Shown piece by piece: positions 9,201-16,796 of a stretch of DNA of 64,000 bases. This DNA is from Paludibacteraceae bacterium. GTDB taxonomy: Bacteria > Bacteroidota > Bacteroidia > Bacteroidales > Paludibacteraceae. The stretch spans positions 62,001 to 126,000 of the forward strand of contig JAEERP010000008.1 in NCBI GenBank assembly GCA_016285885.1. The letters are read 5' to 3'. The notes beneath the pieces are model-generated. The model saw only the letters and a program-made list of their open reading frames with translations. It did no database searches and was not told the origin of the DNA. Numbering within the stretch: the first letter of the stretch is position 1; each line of letters starts with the position of its first letter. A program made the translations under genes and the position numbers.

Positions 9201-9625
9201 GTGTCGATCTCCCTCTTTTTGGTCAAATATAGCCCTTTCGCCGGACATTCCAGGCTGCGGCTGTCCTCCATATTGCCGGTTCTTTTCTGTCGTACCGTCC
9301 AAAGCGCGATGTAGGTTTGTTCGTCGTTTCCGATGAAGTGCAGTTCGGCGGAGCCCTCTTTCGCTCCCCGGCGCATCATCTGCCTGATGTCCTTGAAGCC
9401 CATCACCTCGTTCTCCTCCTTCTCTTTGACGGTCGCACTGTTGTTGATCCTTGGCGTGTTGGCGTAGAGGGCCAGACAGATGGCGTCCAGTATCGTGCTT
9501 TTGCCGGAACCGGTCTCTCCGCAGATGAGGAATATAGGGTTCCCCGAAAATGGCTCCTGGTCGAAATAGATGTCCGCTTTCTCGATGGAAGCGATGTTTT
9601 TTATATGTAACGATAGGTATTTCAT
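6296..9625 (-). CDS. sbcC: exonuclease subunit SbcC (Rad50-like SMC ATPase)
   Basis: This is the 1109-aa ATPase subunit of the SbcCD nuclease, which cuts hairpins and processes DNA ends during replication and repair. The N-terminal Walker A is GETGSGKS at 36-43. Two very long coiled-coil arms flank the zinc hook CPIC at about 535-538. The ABC signature LSGGES lies near 1012 and Walker B (FIDEGFGTLS) near 1044. All landmarks are intact, and the protein is slightly longer than many family members because of its coiled-coil arms. It overlaps the end of sbcD by four bases (ATGA), so the two are translationally coupled. Confidence 0.97.
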   Translation of the reverse strand: MKYLSLHIKNIASIEKADIYFDQEPFSGNPIFLICGETGSGKSTILDAICLALYANTPRINNSATVKEKEENEVMGFKDIRQMMRRGAKEGSAELHFIGNDEQTYIALWTVRQKRTGNMEDSRSLECPAKGLYLTKKREIDTKIERCVGMKYEQFCRTSLLAQGEFTKFLSSNEKEKSDILEKLTGTEIYSQVGIAIFEKAKAVKEACANEEKKIEGFEILTEEETRQKKKELKILNDRQAMVQKGKRQAEGIREWLTTEKKLQQDLATATQNRQQLEEEIKKPDFIRQKRNIEEWSATIEVRNEMLNLKNREAERITLSEKEANIRKEFRRISGGITWAKERLNEKRILDQKLTKELEGQKEEAEMYEAFPSIQENLNGYLGERKEAEKSRGEAKRIETEELPNIQKKIDEIAKIKQECDEKEQRKQAELIAKQDELKGKDLNLLNEEITRLQQLDNEWRLQQKEETRLNAQQEKLTALTGEEKSLTQRVPDEKKKYEDWKEEEQKHAKSLQTLRLAVGDAIKEIRHSLKVGDECPICGKKIDSIVKESELEAAIAPYEKELEEIRKSKENALKSLTDCEKRIELILQEKKNLTEEIRKIEEETKQKGATIQQLCQSLSIPQEKLKIGESIAEKKSIKEQERETILNTQKVIGELQKEKDTIVQSRNKAQEALIEAEKRANAAKERITESLSIAKTHDENAKKRYETAAKKIKREDWETDIPAFLVSLEQEVKAYKERCQTKERLILEISQWENALEAIEGDQKWILQTFPDWESDGVSTRIDQLTQLTSQLAKECSSLQSGLRKNQEERTQLTQKIDDFIRKNSTFTQERLTELQQITKERFEEEKRTIEEKGRQIDMAEGEIKSLNKRIEETKAEKPEGITSETTLATITEKIEQAEAEMKEIIESTAKIELEFKRSEENIRKVAEVRKNVEKLREEWSKWDILNQHFGSSDGKAFRLIAQSYVLRQLLNNANAFLMKLNDRYELSCNSRSLGIWVRDLYMGGNVRPCNTLSGGESFIISLALALGLSTLNKSRLTTDIIFIDEGFGTLSADYLDAVMNMLEKLHNLGGKKVGIISHVEILKERIPTQIRVSKRGINGCSEVQVKG

Positions 9626-10806
9626 GCCTCCTCCCGCTCCTTTCTACGGAGTTCCTCCGTGATCTCCCGGATCATCGTCGTCATCTCTTTGTCCAACTCC
9701 CTGCCGTAGACCTCCTGGTAGTAGGTGTTGGCGAGTTCGGCGGGCTCCATGCTCGTGATTTCGTAGGAGTCGATGATCTGGGCGGCTGACGGGTGTTTCC
9801 TCGCCTTCCTTGTTGTCTTTATTTTGCAGAATCGGCACTTCTTCAGTTGGAGCAGTTGCTCTATCCTCGTCTCTGCGTCCGAAGGCACATACTCCTCCAC
9901 CTCCACGTTGAGACAGACGTAGGAAGAGGGGTCGACAGGGGTTTCGGCGAACGCCTTGAACGCCTCCTCGAAGGGTAAAGGTTCCGATGGAATCGTTAAA
10001 AATCGATGGTCGTTATGGATGGTGACCTCCTTGACGGAAGCCTTCTCGCCGTGTCGGTTGATCTCCACCACGGAGACCGAGTGCGGGTACATCTCGTCGA
10101 AGTTGACTTGGATCGGGCTGCCGCTGTACCTCGCCTTCTCATCCCCTTTGATGAATTGCGGGTGATGAATATGGCCCAAGGCGAAGTAATCGTAGTAGTT
10201 CCCCAGCGTGTTGATCTCCACGTAATCCATGCCACCCACCGATTGCTCGTCGTGCCCTTTAGTGTCCGCCCCGCAGAGGGTGAGGTGCCCCATCATGATG
10301 ACAGGCACATCCTGTTTGTTCTTTCCTCGGACGATTTCCTGCGTCGTGTTGAACAGTCCCATTTGGCTCTCCCTGATGTGGGGGATGGCGATGACGTAGG
10401 CGATGGTTGCTCCGCCTTTCCCTTGAATGGGAATGATATGTTTTTTTTCGATGGATTCGTTGTTTTCATCTTTTTCGGCGTGACCGATCACCTTCACGTT
10501 CGCCAATTGCCAGAGCTCGTCGGCCGACTCCAGTCGGGAGTAACTGTCATGGTTGCCGGCGGTGACGATGATGGACATGGATGGGCATGCTTTGTGGATG
10601 GCCACCATGCTGTCGGTGTAGAGCTTCTGCGCCGCGGCGGAAGGAACGGCGGTGTGGTAGATGTCTCCGCTGACCAGCAGTGCGTCGGGTTGCTCCCGCT
10701 CCACGATGGCACACAGTTGGTGGAAGAAGCTGCGGTGCTCCTCCTCACGGTCATATCGGTAGAAATCCTGCCCGATGTGCCAGTCCGATGTGTGTATGAA
10801 TCTCAC
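9622..10806 (-). CDS. sbcD: exonuclease subunit SbcD (Mre11-like metallophosphoesterase)
   Basis: This is the 394-aa nuclease subunit of SbcCD. The Mre11-type metal-binding motifs are seen in order near the N-terminus: HTSDWHIG (D8, H10), SGDIYH, AGNHDS, and later GHLTL and ALGHIHHPQ. The C-terminal part, after about residue 270, is the capping/SbcC-binding region. Its stop overlaps the sbcC start as ATGA. Upstream by 13 bases lies the kinase-like gene ending at 10820, so the set 12339 to 6296 could be a single minus-strand transcript. Confidence 0.97.
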   Translation of the reverse strand: MRFIHTSDWHIGQDFYRYDREEEHRSFFHQLCAIVEREQPDALLVSGDIYHTAVPSAAAQKLYTDSMVAIHKACPSMSIIVTAGNHDSYSRLESADELWQLANVKVIGHAEKDENNESIEKKHIIPIQGKGGATIAYVIAIPHIRESQMGLFNTTQEIVRGKNKQDVPVIMMGHLTLCGADTKGHDEQSVGGMDYVEINTLGNYYDYFALGHIHHPQFIKGDEKARYSGSPIQVNFDEMYPHSVSVVEINRHGEKASVKEVTIHNDHRFLTIPSEPLPFEEAFKAFAETPVDPSSYVCLNVEVEEYVPSDAETRIEQLLQLKKCRFCKIKTTRKARKHPSAAQIIDSYEITSMEPAELANTYYQEVYGRELDKEMTTMIREITEELRRKEREEA

Positions 10807-10819
10807 GGAGAGATGTTAT

Positions 10820-11590
10820 TTATTTGAAGATTTTCCTTGTGAACTCTTTGAATCTTTCCTTCCGCTTCCTTTTCTCTCTATCCTTGTATTTCCAATCGAG
10901 GAAAGATTGGACGCACTGCTCCACGTCCGCGCCGCGTCCCTTCGCATAGTAGGTGGCGCATAGGCGGAAGAACTCATCGTTGCCGCGCATCCTTCTGAAG
11001 TTCTTGCAGCCCATCTCGACGCTGACTGGGCGGAATTGCATCCGGTTGATGTCCACGAGGGAGAAATTATAAGATATTTTCCCCATTTCATCGACTTTTT
11101 CGCGCAATATGTTTCCCGGAGAATAATCGCAATGTAAGATGTCCGCTTCGTGAAGTCGGGCGGTGAATTCCGCGAAAGCCTTGATCAGATCCTCCTTCCC
11201 CACATTATCCTTGTCCTCGTCGTTGAAGAGCCTCATGTGACCGTCCATAGGGGTGTGCAGGCTGATGAAGAAGCTTCTGTGGAGCAGACCGCTCTTCTTC
11301 GTCTCGATGTAGGCGACGGGATCCGGCGTCTGGAACCCCTTCGACAGGAGCGTGAGCGCATGCTCGTAGGCGCGGGAGGCCTTGGAAGGTCTGAAGAAGG
11401 TGTAGGCGATGCGGTTGATGAGAATCGGCACCTTGTATGATTTCACATTGAGGGTAAATCCCCCCTCGTCGTATAGTCTGATTTCGTTCCTTGCTAAGAA
11501 GATTGATTCGCCTTCCTTGTCGAAGATGTCGGGCAGACTCTCGATGAAGGTTCGCAGGTGAGCGTATTTGTCGTTGAGTACGATCTTCAT
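10820..11590 (-). CDS. lipopolysaccharide kinase-like protein (InaA/Kdo-kinase family)
   Basis: This is a 256-aa member of the small protein-kinase-fold family that phosphorylates sugars of the LPS core (WaaP, KdkA, InaA). The catalytic loop HCDYSPGNIL (H153, D155, N160) and a following VDINRM segment in the DFG position are present. The N-terminal lobe (residues 1-90) is beta-rich with candidate nucleotide-binding lysines. I chose ATG 11590 because it forms an ATGA overlap with the stop of the upstream glycosyltransferase; an in-frame ATG at 11599 is possible. The adjacent glycosyltransferase supports a role in LPS inner-core assembly at the cytoplasmic face of the inner membrane. The exact sugar is unknown. 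Confidence 0.82.
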   Translation of the reverse strand: MKIVLNDKYAHLRTFIESLPDIFDKEGESIFLARNEIRLYDEGGFTLNVKSYKVPILINRIAYTFFRPSKASRAYEHALTLLSKGFQTPDPVAYIETKKSGLLHRSFFISLHTPMDGHMRLFNDEDKDNVGKEDLIKAFAEFTARLHEADILHCDYSPGNILREKVDEMGKISYNFSLVDINRMQFRPVSVEMGCKNFRRMRGNDEFFRLCATYYAKGRGADVEQCVQSFLDWKYKDREKRKRKERFKEFTRKIFK

Positions 11591-12339
11591 TTTTCCCATA
11601 CTCCCATGTATTTGAGATAGACGTACAATGCGCCCATTTGGCTCAGCTTAAAGCCGTAGTATCCGTCCATGAAGCCCAGCTTGAAGATGAAGTTGGCGAT
11701 GAAACGGTAGATCGCCTTGATGACGACGACAAATTTGCTGTGCTTTTTCCCCCTTTTTTTCAGGTCGATGGCACCCAATCGTCCGTACTCCCTCGTTTTC
11801 CTCTCATGTTGTTCCACACTGTCGTACGTGTAGTGCTTCAGGATCCCCTTCATGTTCACGACGTTGAAAGGACGTTGGCACTCCACCTCTTCGTGCACCA
11901 GCTTGTCGTTCCAGTTGGCGTGGGTGCGGTTGAATATTCGCACTTTGTTTTCGTATCCGCCGTTATAGAATCGTATCAGCCTTCCGCAGTAATAATTTCG
12001 CCTTTTCATCGAATAAACCACCGTATTGTCCTTGAGACCATCCTCCTTCAGTTTGAGTATGGTTTCCGCGAGTTCGGGCGACAATTCCTCGTCCGCGTCG
12101 AGACTGATTATCCAATCGTAATTGGCTAAGCTGACGGCAAAACGTTTCTGTGGTCCATATCCGGAAAATTCATGTTGTACGAATTTGCAACCTAATTCTC
12201 TGCAGATTTCTTCTGTTCTATCGGTGGAAAAGGAGTCCACGACAATCAATTCGTCAGCAATCGCTCCCATCGAGCGTATGCAACGTTCTATCTTTTTTTC
12301 TTCGTTTCGAGTGATGATGACCGCCGATATGTTTGCCAT
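11587..12339 (-). CDS. family 2 glycosyltransferase, LPS core type (WaaE/KdtX-like)
   Basis: This 250-aa GT-A fold protein starts MANISAVIITRNEEKKIERC, with the nucleotide-binding site in the first 10 residues. VVDSFSTDRTEE follows, and the metal-binding LDADEEL lies near residue 85. These patterns match the WaaE/KdtX-like beta-glucosyltransferases of LPS core and similar cell-surface polymers. The C-terminus (about 195-250) is basic and amphipathic, suited to peripheral membrane attachment. ATG 12339 is preferred over a TTG six bases upstream. The overlap with the kinase gene fixes them as an operon. The donor and acceptor sugars cannot be told from sequence. Confidence 0.88.
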   Translation of the reverse strand: MANISAVIITRNEEKKIERCIRSMGAIADELIVVDSFSTDRTEEICRELGCKFVQHEFSGYGPQKRFAVSLANYDWIISLDADEELSPELAETILKLKEDGLKDNTVVYSMKRRNYYCGRLIRFYNGGYENKVRIFNRTHANWNDKLVHEEVECQRPFNVVNMKGILKHYTYDSVEQHERKTREYGRLGAIDLKKRGKKHSKFVVVIKAIYRFIANFIFKLGFMDGYYGFKLSQMGALYVYLKYMGVWEK

Positions 12340-12529
12340 TTCCAAATCTAATGTTGTTTTATCCTCCTTCGGGGTACGAATATACGATATTTTTTGAATT
12401 TTTCGATTGTTGTCTTGCGAAAAAACTTTCCAAAATGGCTATAAATATGTTTGAATTTTATGTTTGTTCCCGAATTTGTCCCTAAGGGTGCTCCTTGGGA
12501 TATGAATCTCCCCCTTCTACTAGTCGCCA

Positions 12530-12606
12530 AATAGAAAATGCGACCCGTTTCACAACGGGTCGCATTCGTTTCGTGGTTTTTCTTAAAGTTATTTAAATAT
12601 CTATCA
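12530..12606 (-). ncRNA. candidate small RNA 2 (or attenuated leader of the glycosyltransferase operon)
   Basis: A minus-strand transcript starting near 12606 would run about 75 bases and end at a perfect 13-bp hairpin (arms 12554-12566 and 12537-12549, loop GTGA on the RNA strand), followed by ATTTTCTATTT. There is no open frame inside. It lies 190 bases upstream of the glycosyltransferase start, so it may be an independent small RNA or a terminated leader of that operon. Confidence 0.5.
12537..12566. terminator. strong intrinsic terminator, 13-bp perfect stem, 4-base loop
   Basis: The arms aatgcgacccgtt (12537-12549) and aacgggtcgcatt (12554-12566) pair perfectly around tcac. The minus-strand side is followed by a U-rich tail. 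On the plus side the T-run starts only about ten bases later. Confidence 0.8.
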
Positions 12607-12612
12607 GTAACG

Positions 12613-12643
12613 CAAAGGTACTAAATGGGTTATTAATTGCAAA
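12613..12643 (-). promoter_or_regulatory. consensus promoter of candidate small RNA 2
   Basis: The minus strand reads TTTG (12643-12640), 19 bases, TACCTTTG (12620-12613), a full match to the Bacteroidetes consensus. The expected start is near 12606. Confidence 0.7.
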
Positions 12644-12809
12644 TTTTTAGAAGGAATTTTTTGTGGTTATTTGAAATTATTGCTTTTTATATAAATTACT
12701 TTATTTTATTAACGAATATTGTATTTTTTACCCTAATCAGATAATTTTTTTGCGCTCACTTTTTGAATGTTAATGTTGACTCGAAATGCTCTATGAGATC
12801 TATCTACAC

Positions 12810-12959
12810 AAAAAAAATTCCACTCATCTCACGACGAATGGAACTCTACTATTAACTTTTATAATCTTATGTATATGATGTGTATATGATTGAATATTGA
12901 AGTCTTATTCTGTTATATTTTGTATGAAAACTACTCCCCAAATCCTTTTTTCCTTTAAC
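12810..12959 (-). ncRNA. candidate small RNA 1
   Basis: A promoter at 12966-12997 would start a minus-strand transcript near 12959. It would end after about 150 bases at an 11-bp hairpin (12818-12843) followed by eight T's (12817-12810 on the minus strand). The stem contains two pairs that are G-U on the minus-strand RNA but C-A mismatches on the plus strand. The hairpin therefore folds well only as minus-strand RNA. No start codon with a useful frame lies inside. The alternative is that the hairpin is the delayed terminator of the glycosyltransferase gene ending at 13142. Confidence 0.5.
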
Positions 12960-12965
12960 ACGATG

Positions 12966-12997
12966 CAAATGTAGAATATTTCCACATACCATACAAG
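12966..12997 (-). promoter_or_regulatory. promoter of candidate small RNA 1
   Basis: The minus strand reads CTTG (12997-12994), 20 bases, TACATTTG (12973-12966). The -7 box is perfect and the -33 box has one mismatch. Confidence 0.55.
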
Positions 12998-13141
12998 TAT
13001 TCTTGTGGAAAAAATCCACTTAGGCGAATTTATTGCTATTACTCAATGAAACGGGCTAATATATAATTAGGTCTAAATAGTGTTTGTTGGGAGGCGTAAA
13101 AGTCTGATAAATAGGTAGAAACAGCCAAGTGCTCTATGAAT

Positions 13142-13936
13142 TTATATTTGTTTAATATAATAGTGGAGCAATCCTTTGATGTGTTTATAAGTCGCAACCG
13201 AAAATAACTTCTTTTGGGAGATGCGGTTGTAGTGGTGGATGATTTGGAATTGGGGTAGGACGGTGATCTCTTTCCCTGTCCGTGTGATTCTTTGGCAGAA
13301 GTCCGCATCCTCCGGGCCATAGAATATGCTTTCGTCCAAATAGCCGACCTTGTCGAGTATTCCCTTTCTGAACATCTGGCAGGCTCCGATGGTGTATTCG
13401 ACGGAAAATGGCGATTCCATCGATAATTCTTTATGGTAGAACTGTCGCTCGTTCTTCTCGTTGATCCAACGGGAAAGCGAAGTGGGGAGGAACTTCCTCG
13501 TGGCGAGTATGTTCATCAGTTTGTATTTCGGCCAAGGGAGTTTCCTGCAACTCTCTTGAGGGACACCGTTGGCGTCGGTCAGCTTGCATGCGCATAATCC
13601 GCATTGTTCGTGTGTCGTGATGTGTTGGAACAACCCTTCCGCCGCCTTTTGGTTCACGATTGTGTCGATGTCCAATATCCAAATGATATCGTTGGAGGCT
13701 TGCTTCAGCCCGATATTCCGTGCGGGGGCCACGCCCTTGTTCTCCTGTAGTCTGTGCAGTTTGATCTTTTCCCCGAATTGTTCGAGCAGTCCGATGGTGC
13801 CGTCAGTTGATCCGTTGTCGATCACGATGATTTCGGTCTCGATGTTCCTCGTCGCTTCCAAGAGGGAGGTGATGCAGTCGTTGACGTCCCTTTCGGAGTT
13901 CCATGAGAGGATGATTACGGAGAGTTTGTGGTTCAT
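13142..13936 (-). CDS. family 2 glycosyltransferase (rhamnosyl/dTDP-sugar transferase type)
   Basis: This 264-aa GT-A protein begins MNHKLSVIILSWNSERDVNDC and has the SWN and VIDNGSTDGT motifs of the large WcaE/RfbF-like group, a metal-binding WILDIDT segment near residue 90, and a conserved FYGPEDADFCQR motif near 215. The frame is open further upstream to 14059, but the start at 13936 fits best: it begins the conserved fold and overlaps the stop of the radical SAM gene by one base (TAATG). It has no membrane segment and acts in the cytoplasm on a membrane-linked or polysaccharide acceptor. The upstream radical SAM neighbour hints at an unusual sugar or lipid modification, but this is inference. 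Confidence 0.87.
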   Translation of the reverse strand: MNHKLSVIILSWNSERDVNDCITSLLEATRNIETEIIVIDNGSTDGTIGLLEQFGEKIKLHRLQENKGVAPARNIGLKQASNDIIWILDIDTIVNQKAAEGLFQHITTHEQCGLCACKLTDANGVPQESCRKLPWPKYKLMNILATRKFLPTSLSRWINEKNERQFYHKELSMESPFSVEYTIGACQMFRKGILDKVGYLDESIFYGPEDADFCQRITRTGKEITVLPQFQIIHHYNRISQKKLFSVATYKHIKGLLHYYIKQI

Positions 13937-15375
13937 TATTTGTGGAATAGTTTTCTCCTCAATGCGGTGAGCGCGATGCGGAAGTCGGACCAGGAACTGA
14001 ATTTCCTGATGTGGTTGAATATGAAGGAGGGACGGATGAAGAATCTCACGTTGTTCCAAAAGAGCATCTTTTCCATCTCCTCGCTGGATAGGTTAGGGTA
14101 GTTGATGATGGACTTGTGCTGCACGTCCGTCGGCACATATTCCCCTCCCTTGATCCAATTGTTTTGTTTCGCCAATTCGTAGAACTCCGTCCCCGGGAAA
14201 GGCGCCACTATGTTGAACATCACTTGGGAAACGCCCAGTTCTTTGGATTTCCTGAGGGTCTCCTTGATGGTCTCCTTCGTTTCGAGCGGACTCGTGCCGA
14301 TGAGGATGTTCAGTTTCACTGGCACATTGTATTTCTTCAGGAGCTGAATGCCTTCGTGAATCTGTTGGGAGGTGATTCCCTTTTTGATGTATTGGAGGAT
14401 CTCGTCGTTGAAGCTTTCCACGCCGAGGTCGACGAATTGGCATTGGGCGTCCGATAGGATCTGCGCTATCTCCTCTGTGATGGCGTCCACACGTGCCTGA
14501 CAACCCCAACTGAGTTGGTGCTTCTTCAGGCACTCGCAGATGGGACGTAGCCGCTTGGCTGTCGTGATGAAATTGTCGTCGATGAAGCAGATGGCCTTGT
14601 AGCCTTGGCTGGCCAGCATCTCGATCTCCTCGATGACGTTCTCGACGGAACGGAAGGATATGAATGGTTTTTTCCCTGTCTCCCTCTTGTTCTCGATCTC
14701 CCTTGCGAAGGTGAGCGAGCTAGGCACGCAATAGATGCAATGGAAAGGACAATTGCGGCTGGTGAGTACGGTCGTGTAGGGATGTTTCTTCAGCTTCGGG
14801 TTAGTGAAGGTATATTTCTCGATGAAATGGCGAGCCGGGAAAGGAAGTTCGTCCAAATCTCTCAGCAACTCCCTGGTCGGTTGGTGGGTCGCCTTCCCCT
14901 CCACCAATCGTGTGATACCTTTGACGACGGAGAGATCTCCTCCTTGCTCGATGGTTTTTATCGTTTCGGATGTTGTCAATTCAGGTTCACCGCGGACGAT
15001 GATGACATGTTCGTCTACGAGAAGTTTGTCTGTGTAATACGTCACGCCGGGTCCCATGGCGACGACCCAGGCGTCGGGATGGGTTTCGCGGATGCGTTGG
15101 ATGCATTTCAGGTCCGTTTCCAAGGATAGGTTGACGCTCCAAAGGATGTATGCCTCGCTGCGGTCGTTCCGTAGGAAATCGATCAAATCTTTCTCCTCCT
15201 TCTCCTCCAACACGAAATCCTCGTGGCGCACGTCGTGTCCGTCACGTTCCAATACGGCGGCTACGATTAGCTCGTAGATGTTGGGCATTGGGTATACGAG
15301 GTGTGTGCATCCGGCGGTGCGTTCCGCTGGCATTTCTCCGTCCAGGGGAGGAGGAACGATGAAAGTAATGACCAT
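13936..15375 (-). CDS. radical SAM protein with N-terminal B12-binding-like domain
   Basis: This 479-aa protein has a Rossmann-like N-terminal domain (residues 1-150), as in cobalamin-binding radical SAM enzymes of the BchE/methylthiotransferase-like class. The 4Fe-4S-binding motif CPFHCIYC follows at C209, C213 and C216. A radical SAM barrel with CFIDDNF and VDLGVES segments extends to about 400. No clear DxHxxG B12 motif is present in the N-terminal domain, so cobalamin binding is uncertain. The end of the gene couples to a glycosyltransferase, and ribF lies 67 bases upstream on the same strand. The chemistry is unknown; methylation of a lipid or sugar is plausible. Confidence 0.85.
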   Translation of the reverse strand: MVITFIVPPPLDGEMPAERTAGCTHLVYPMPNIYELIVAAVLERDGHDVRHEDFVLEEKEEKDLIDFLRNDRSEAYILWSVNLSLETDLKCIQRIRETHPDAWVVAMGPGVTYYTDKLLVDEHVIIVRGEPELTTSETIKTIEQGGDLSVVKGITRLVEGKATHQPTRELLRDLDELPFPARHFIEKYTFTNPKLKKHPYTTVLTSRNCPFHCIYCVPSSLTFAREIENKRETGKKPFISFRSVENVIEEIEMLASQGYKAICFIDDNFITTAKRLRPICECLKKHQLSWGCQARVDAITEEIAQILSDAQCQFVDLGVESFNDEILQYIKKGITSQQIHEGIQLLKKYNVPVKLNILIGTSPLETKETIKETLRKSKELGVSQVMFNIVAPFPGTEFYELAKQNNWIKGGEYVPTDVQHKSIINYPNLSSEEMEKMLFWNNVRFFIRPSFIFNHIRKFSSWSDFRIALTALRRKLFHK

Positions 15376-15442
15376 ATTCTCTTCAGCGATTAAACCTTTT
15401 TCTTTGAAAAACGTGGAGCCTTTTGGATTATTGCATGGTCAA

Positions 15443-16369
15443 TTATTCGTTCGCCATTAATTTCTCAGCTTTTATCCTGTCTTCGCTGATGGCAGTGCGC
15501 AGGTCATCTTCTGTGCAGAACTTATTTTGTGCGCGCAACTTGTGCAGGAACTGCATGTTGATGTGCTCTCCGTAGATATCTTCGTCAAAATCAAAAATGT
15601 TGACCTCGATGGAGACTTCCCCGCCACCGTATGTCGGGCGTGTGCCGATGCAGGCGACACCCTTGTACGTCTTCCCTTTCACGGTCACCTTCACGGCGAA
15701 CACGCCGAAGCAAGGGATGCATTTGTTTTCGATCTCTGGCTCGATGTTAGCGGTAGGGAACCCGAGTTTGCGGCCGTTTTGCTTGCCGTGGATGACGGTG
15801 CCCGAGATGTTGTAGTTGTATCCGAGGTATTTATTGGCCAACTCGATGTCGCCCACACCCAGTAGGTTGCGGATGAAGGAAGAACTGATGGTGAAATTGT
15901 TTTCTTCATAAGGTTCGGCTCTCGTCACTCTCATGCCGAGTTCTTTCCCGTATGTGCAGTAGTCGTCGAATCCCTCCTCCCTGTTCTTGCCGAAGCGGTG
16001 GTCGTATCCGATGAGGAGGTGTTTGACGTTGAGACGGTCACGTAGCACTTTCTCCATGAAGTCGTGGGCGCTGAGGTTGGAGACTTCCGTGGTGAATTCC
16101 ATCTGGATGCAGTAGTCCACAGGCAGTTGCTTCAACAACTCAAGTTTCTCCTCGTGGGTGTTCAGCAACTTTGGCTGGTAGGCCTCGTGAAGAATGATTC
16201 TTGGGTGTGGCCAGAATGTTAGAATGGCAGACTTTAGCCCTTCGCTTTGCGCAACCTTGGCTAATTGCTTCGCTAAAAACAGATGTCCGTGGTGGACCCC
16301 GTCAAAGAATCCAATTGTGAGTGCAAGCCCTTCCTTACTTGCGATTCCCGTCTCCTCTATCAATTCCAT
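15443..16369 (-). CDS. ribF: bifunctional riboflavin kinase/FAD synthetase
   Basis: This 308-aa enzyme phosphorylates riboflavin to FMN and adenylylates FMN to FAD. The N-terminal FAD-synthetase domain has the nucleotidyltransferase motif GFFDGVHHGH at 19-28 and a RNLLGVGDI segment before residue 185. The C-terminal kinase domain has GFPTANIE with the metal-binding PTAN. Length and order match the family. The frame is open to 16465, but ATG 16369 begins the conserved fold and lies about 60 bases downstream of a TACCTTTG promoter box at 16437-16444. That promoter is back to back with the promoter of the tRNA gene. Confidence 0.96.
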   Translation of the reverse strand: MELIEETGIASKEGLALTIGFFDGVHHGHLFLAKQLAKVAQSEGLKSAILTFWPHPRIILHEAYQPKLLNTHEEKLELLKQLPVDYCIQMEFTTEVSNLSAHDFMEKVLRDRLNVKHLLIGYDHRFGKNREEGFDDYCTYGKELGMRVTRAEPYEENNFTISSSFIRNLLGVGDIELANKYLGYNYNISGTVIHGKQNGRKLGFPTANIEPEIENKCIPCFGVFAVKVTVKGKTYKGVACIGTRPTYGGGEVSIEVNIFDFDEDIYGEHINMQFLHKLRAQNKFCTEDDLRTAISEDRIKAEKLMANE

Positions 16370-16394
16370 CTTCCTTCTTTTTTTATTCGAATAT

Positions 16395-16444
16395 TTTGTA
16401 CTTTGGAGACAAAACACTAATTTTGCCTTCGTTTTGCAAAGGTA
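16395..16444. promoter_or_regulatory. overlapping divergent promoters of ribF and the tRNA
   Basis: Plus strand: TTTG 16395-16398, 19 bases, TAATTTTG 16418-16425, giving a start near 16432 and a 37-base tRNA leader. Minus strand: TACCTTTG at 16444-16437, giving a ribF start near 16430. The two start sites fall within a few bases of each other on opposite strands. Confidence 0.65.
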
Positions 16445-16468
16445 ACAATTTTTGGTTAATTGCAAGCA

Positions 16469-16543
16469 GGACCCATAGCTCAGTTGGTTAGTAGCACCTG
16501 ACTCATAATCAGGGGGTCACAGGTTCAAGCCCTGTTGGGTCCA
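16469..16543 (+). tRNA. tRNA with CAT anticodon (Met or lysidine-type Ile2)
   Basis: The 75-nt sequence folds as a standard cloverleaf. The acceptor stem is GGACCCA/TGGGTCC, the anticodon stem CCTGA/TCAGG with loop CTCATAA, and the T stem ACAGG/CCTGT with loop TTCAAGC. The anticodon is CAT at 16503-16505. The acceptor does not carry the C1-A72 mismatch of initiator tRNA, so it is elongator Met or Ile2; sequence alone does not decide. CCA is only partly present in the genome (A then CGG). An intrinsic terminator follows. Confidence 0.93.
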
Positions 16544-16549
16544 CGGATG

Positions 16550-16576
16550 AGGAGAAACATGGTTTCTCCTTTTTTT
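16550..16576 (+). terminator. intrinsic terminator of the tRNA
   Basis: Arms aggagaaac (16550-16558) and gtttctcct (16562-16570) pair around atg, followed by an uninterrupted T-run to 16576. It sits seven bases after the tRNA. Confidence 0.88.
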
Positions 16577-16796
16577 GTAATACACTGAGTGATAGAAGGT
16601 TATTGCTCGGTGACGATGTCTGAAAATTTTTCAGGAATTTTCTTTTTCCCTTATGACGGGTCACCTTGGAGATTGAAGTTTTTCTCAAAAAAGATATCAT
16701 CTTTTTAGTTAATGTCAAAAATATATCTTTTGGGAGGAGAAAAAATAGTGTTGACTGAAAATTCCATTTATTGTTTACTCGTAATTGCCTAATAAT

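Larger units (their letters stand above)
12346..13141. other. 0.8-kb gap without protein genes, two promoter-terminator units
   Basis: No open frame with gene-like composition occurs here. The stretch is very AT-rich and contains, reading on the minus strand, promoter 12997-12966, an unexplained 150-base transcript ending at the hairpin 12843-12818 with a T-run, then promoter 12643-12613 and a 75-base transcript ending at hairpin 12566-12537. The last 190 bases before ATG 12339 show no clear consensus promoter in a sensible position. Confidence 0.55.

Noticed and set aside
13039-13141. Small minus-strand frame overlapping the end of the glycosyltransferase
   Set aside because: It continues in another frame past the glycosyltransferase stop but has no start codon of its own and no recognisable pattern; the glycosyltransferase end looks normal.
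13142-14059. Long start of the glycosyltransferase at 14059
   Set aside because: The extra 41 residues have no conserved pattern and lie inside the radical SAM gene; ATG 13936 overlaps its stop and begins the fold.
16469-16543. Initiator tRNA-Met
   Set aside because: The acceptor stem starts with a paired G1-C72, not the unpaired C1-A72 typical of initiators, and the anticodon stem lacks the three G-C pairs.
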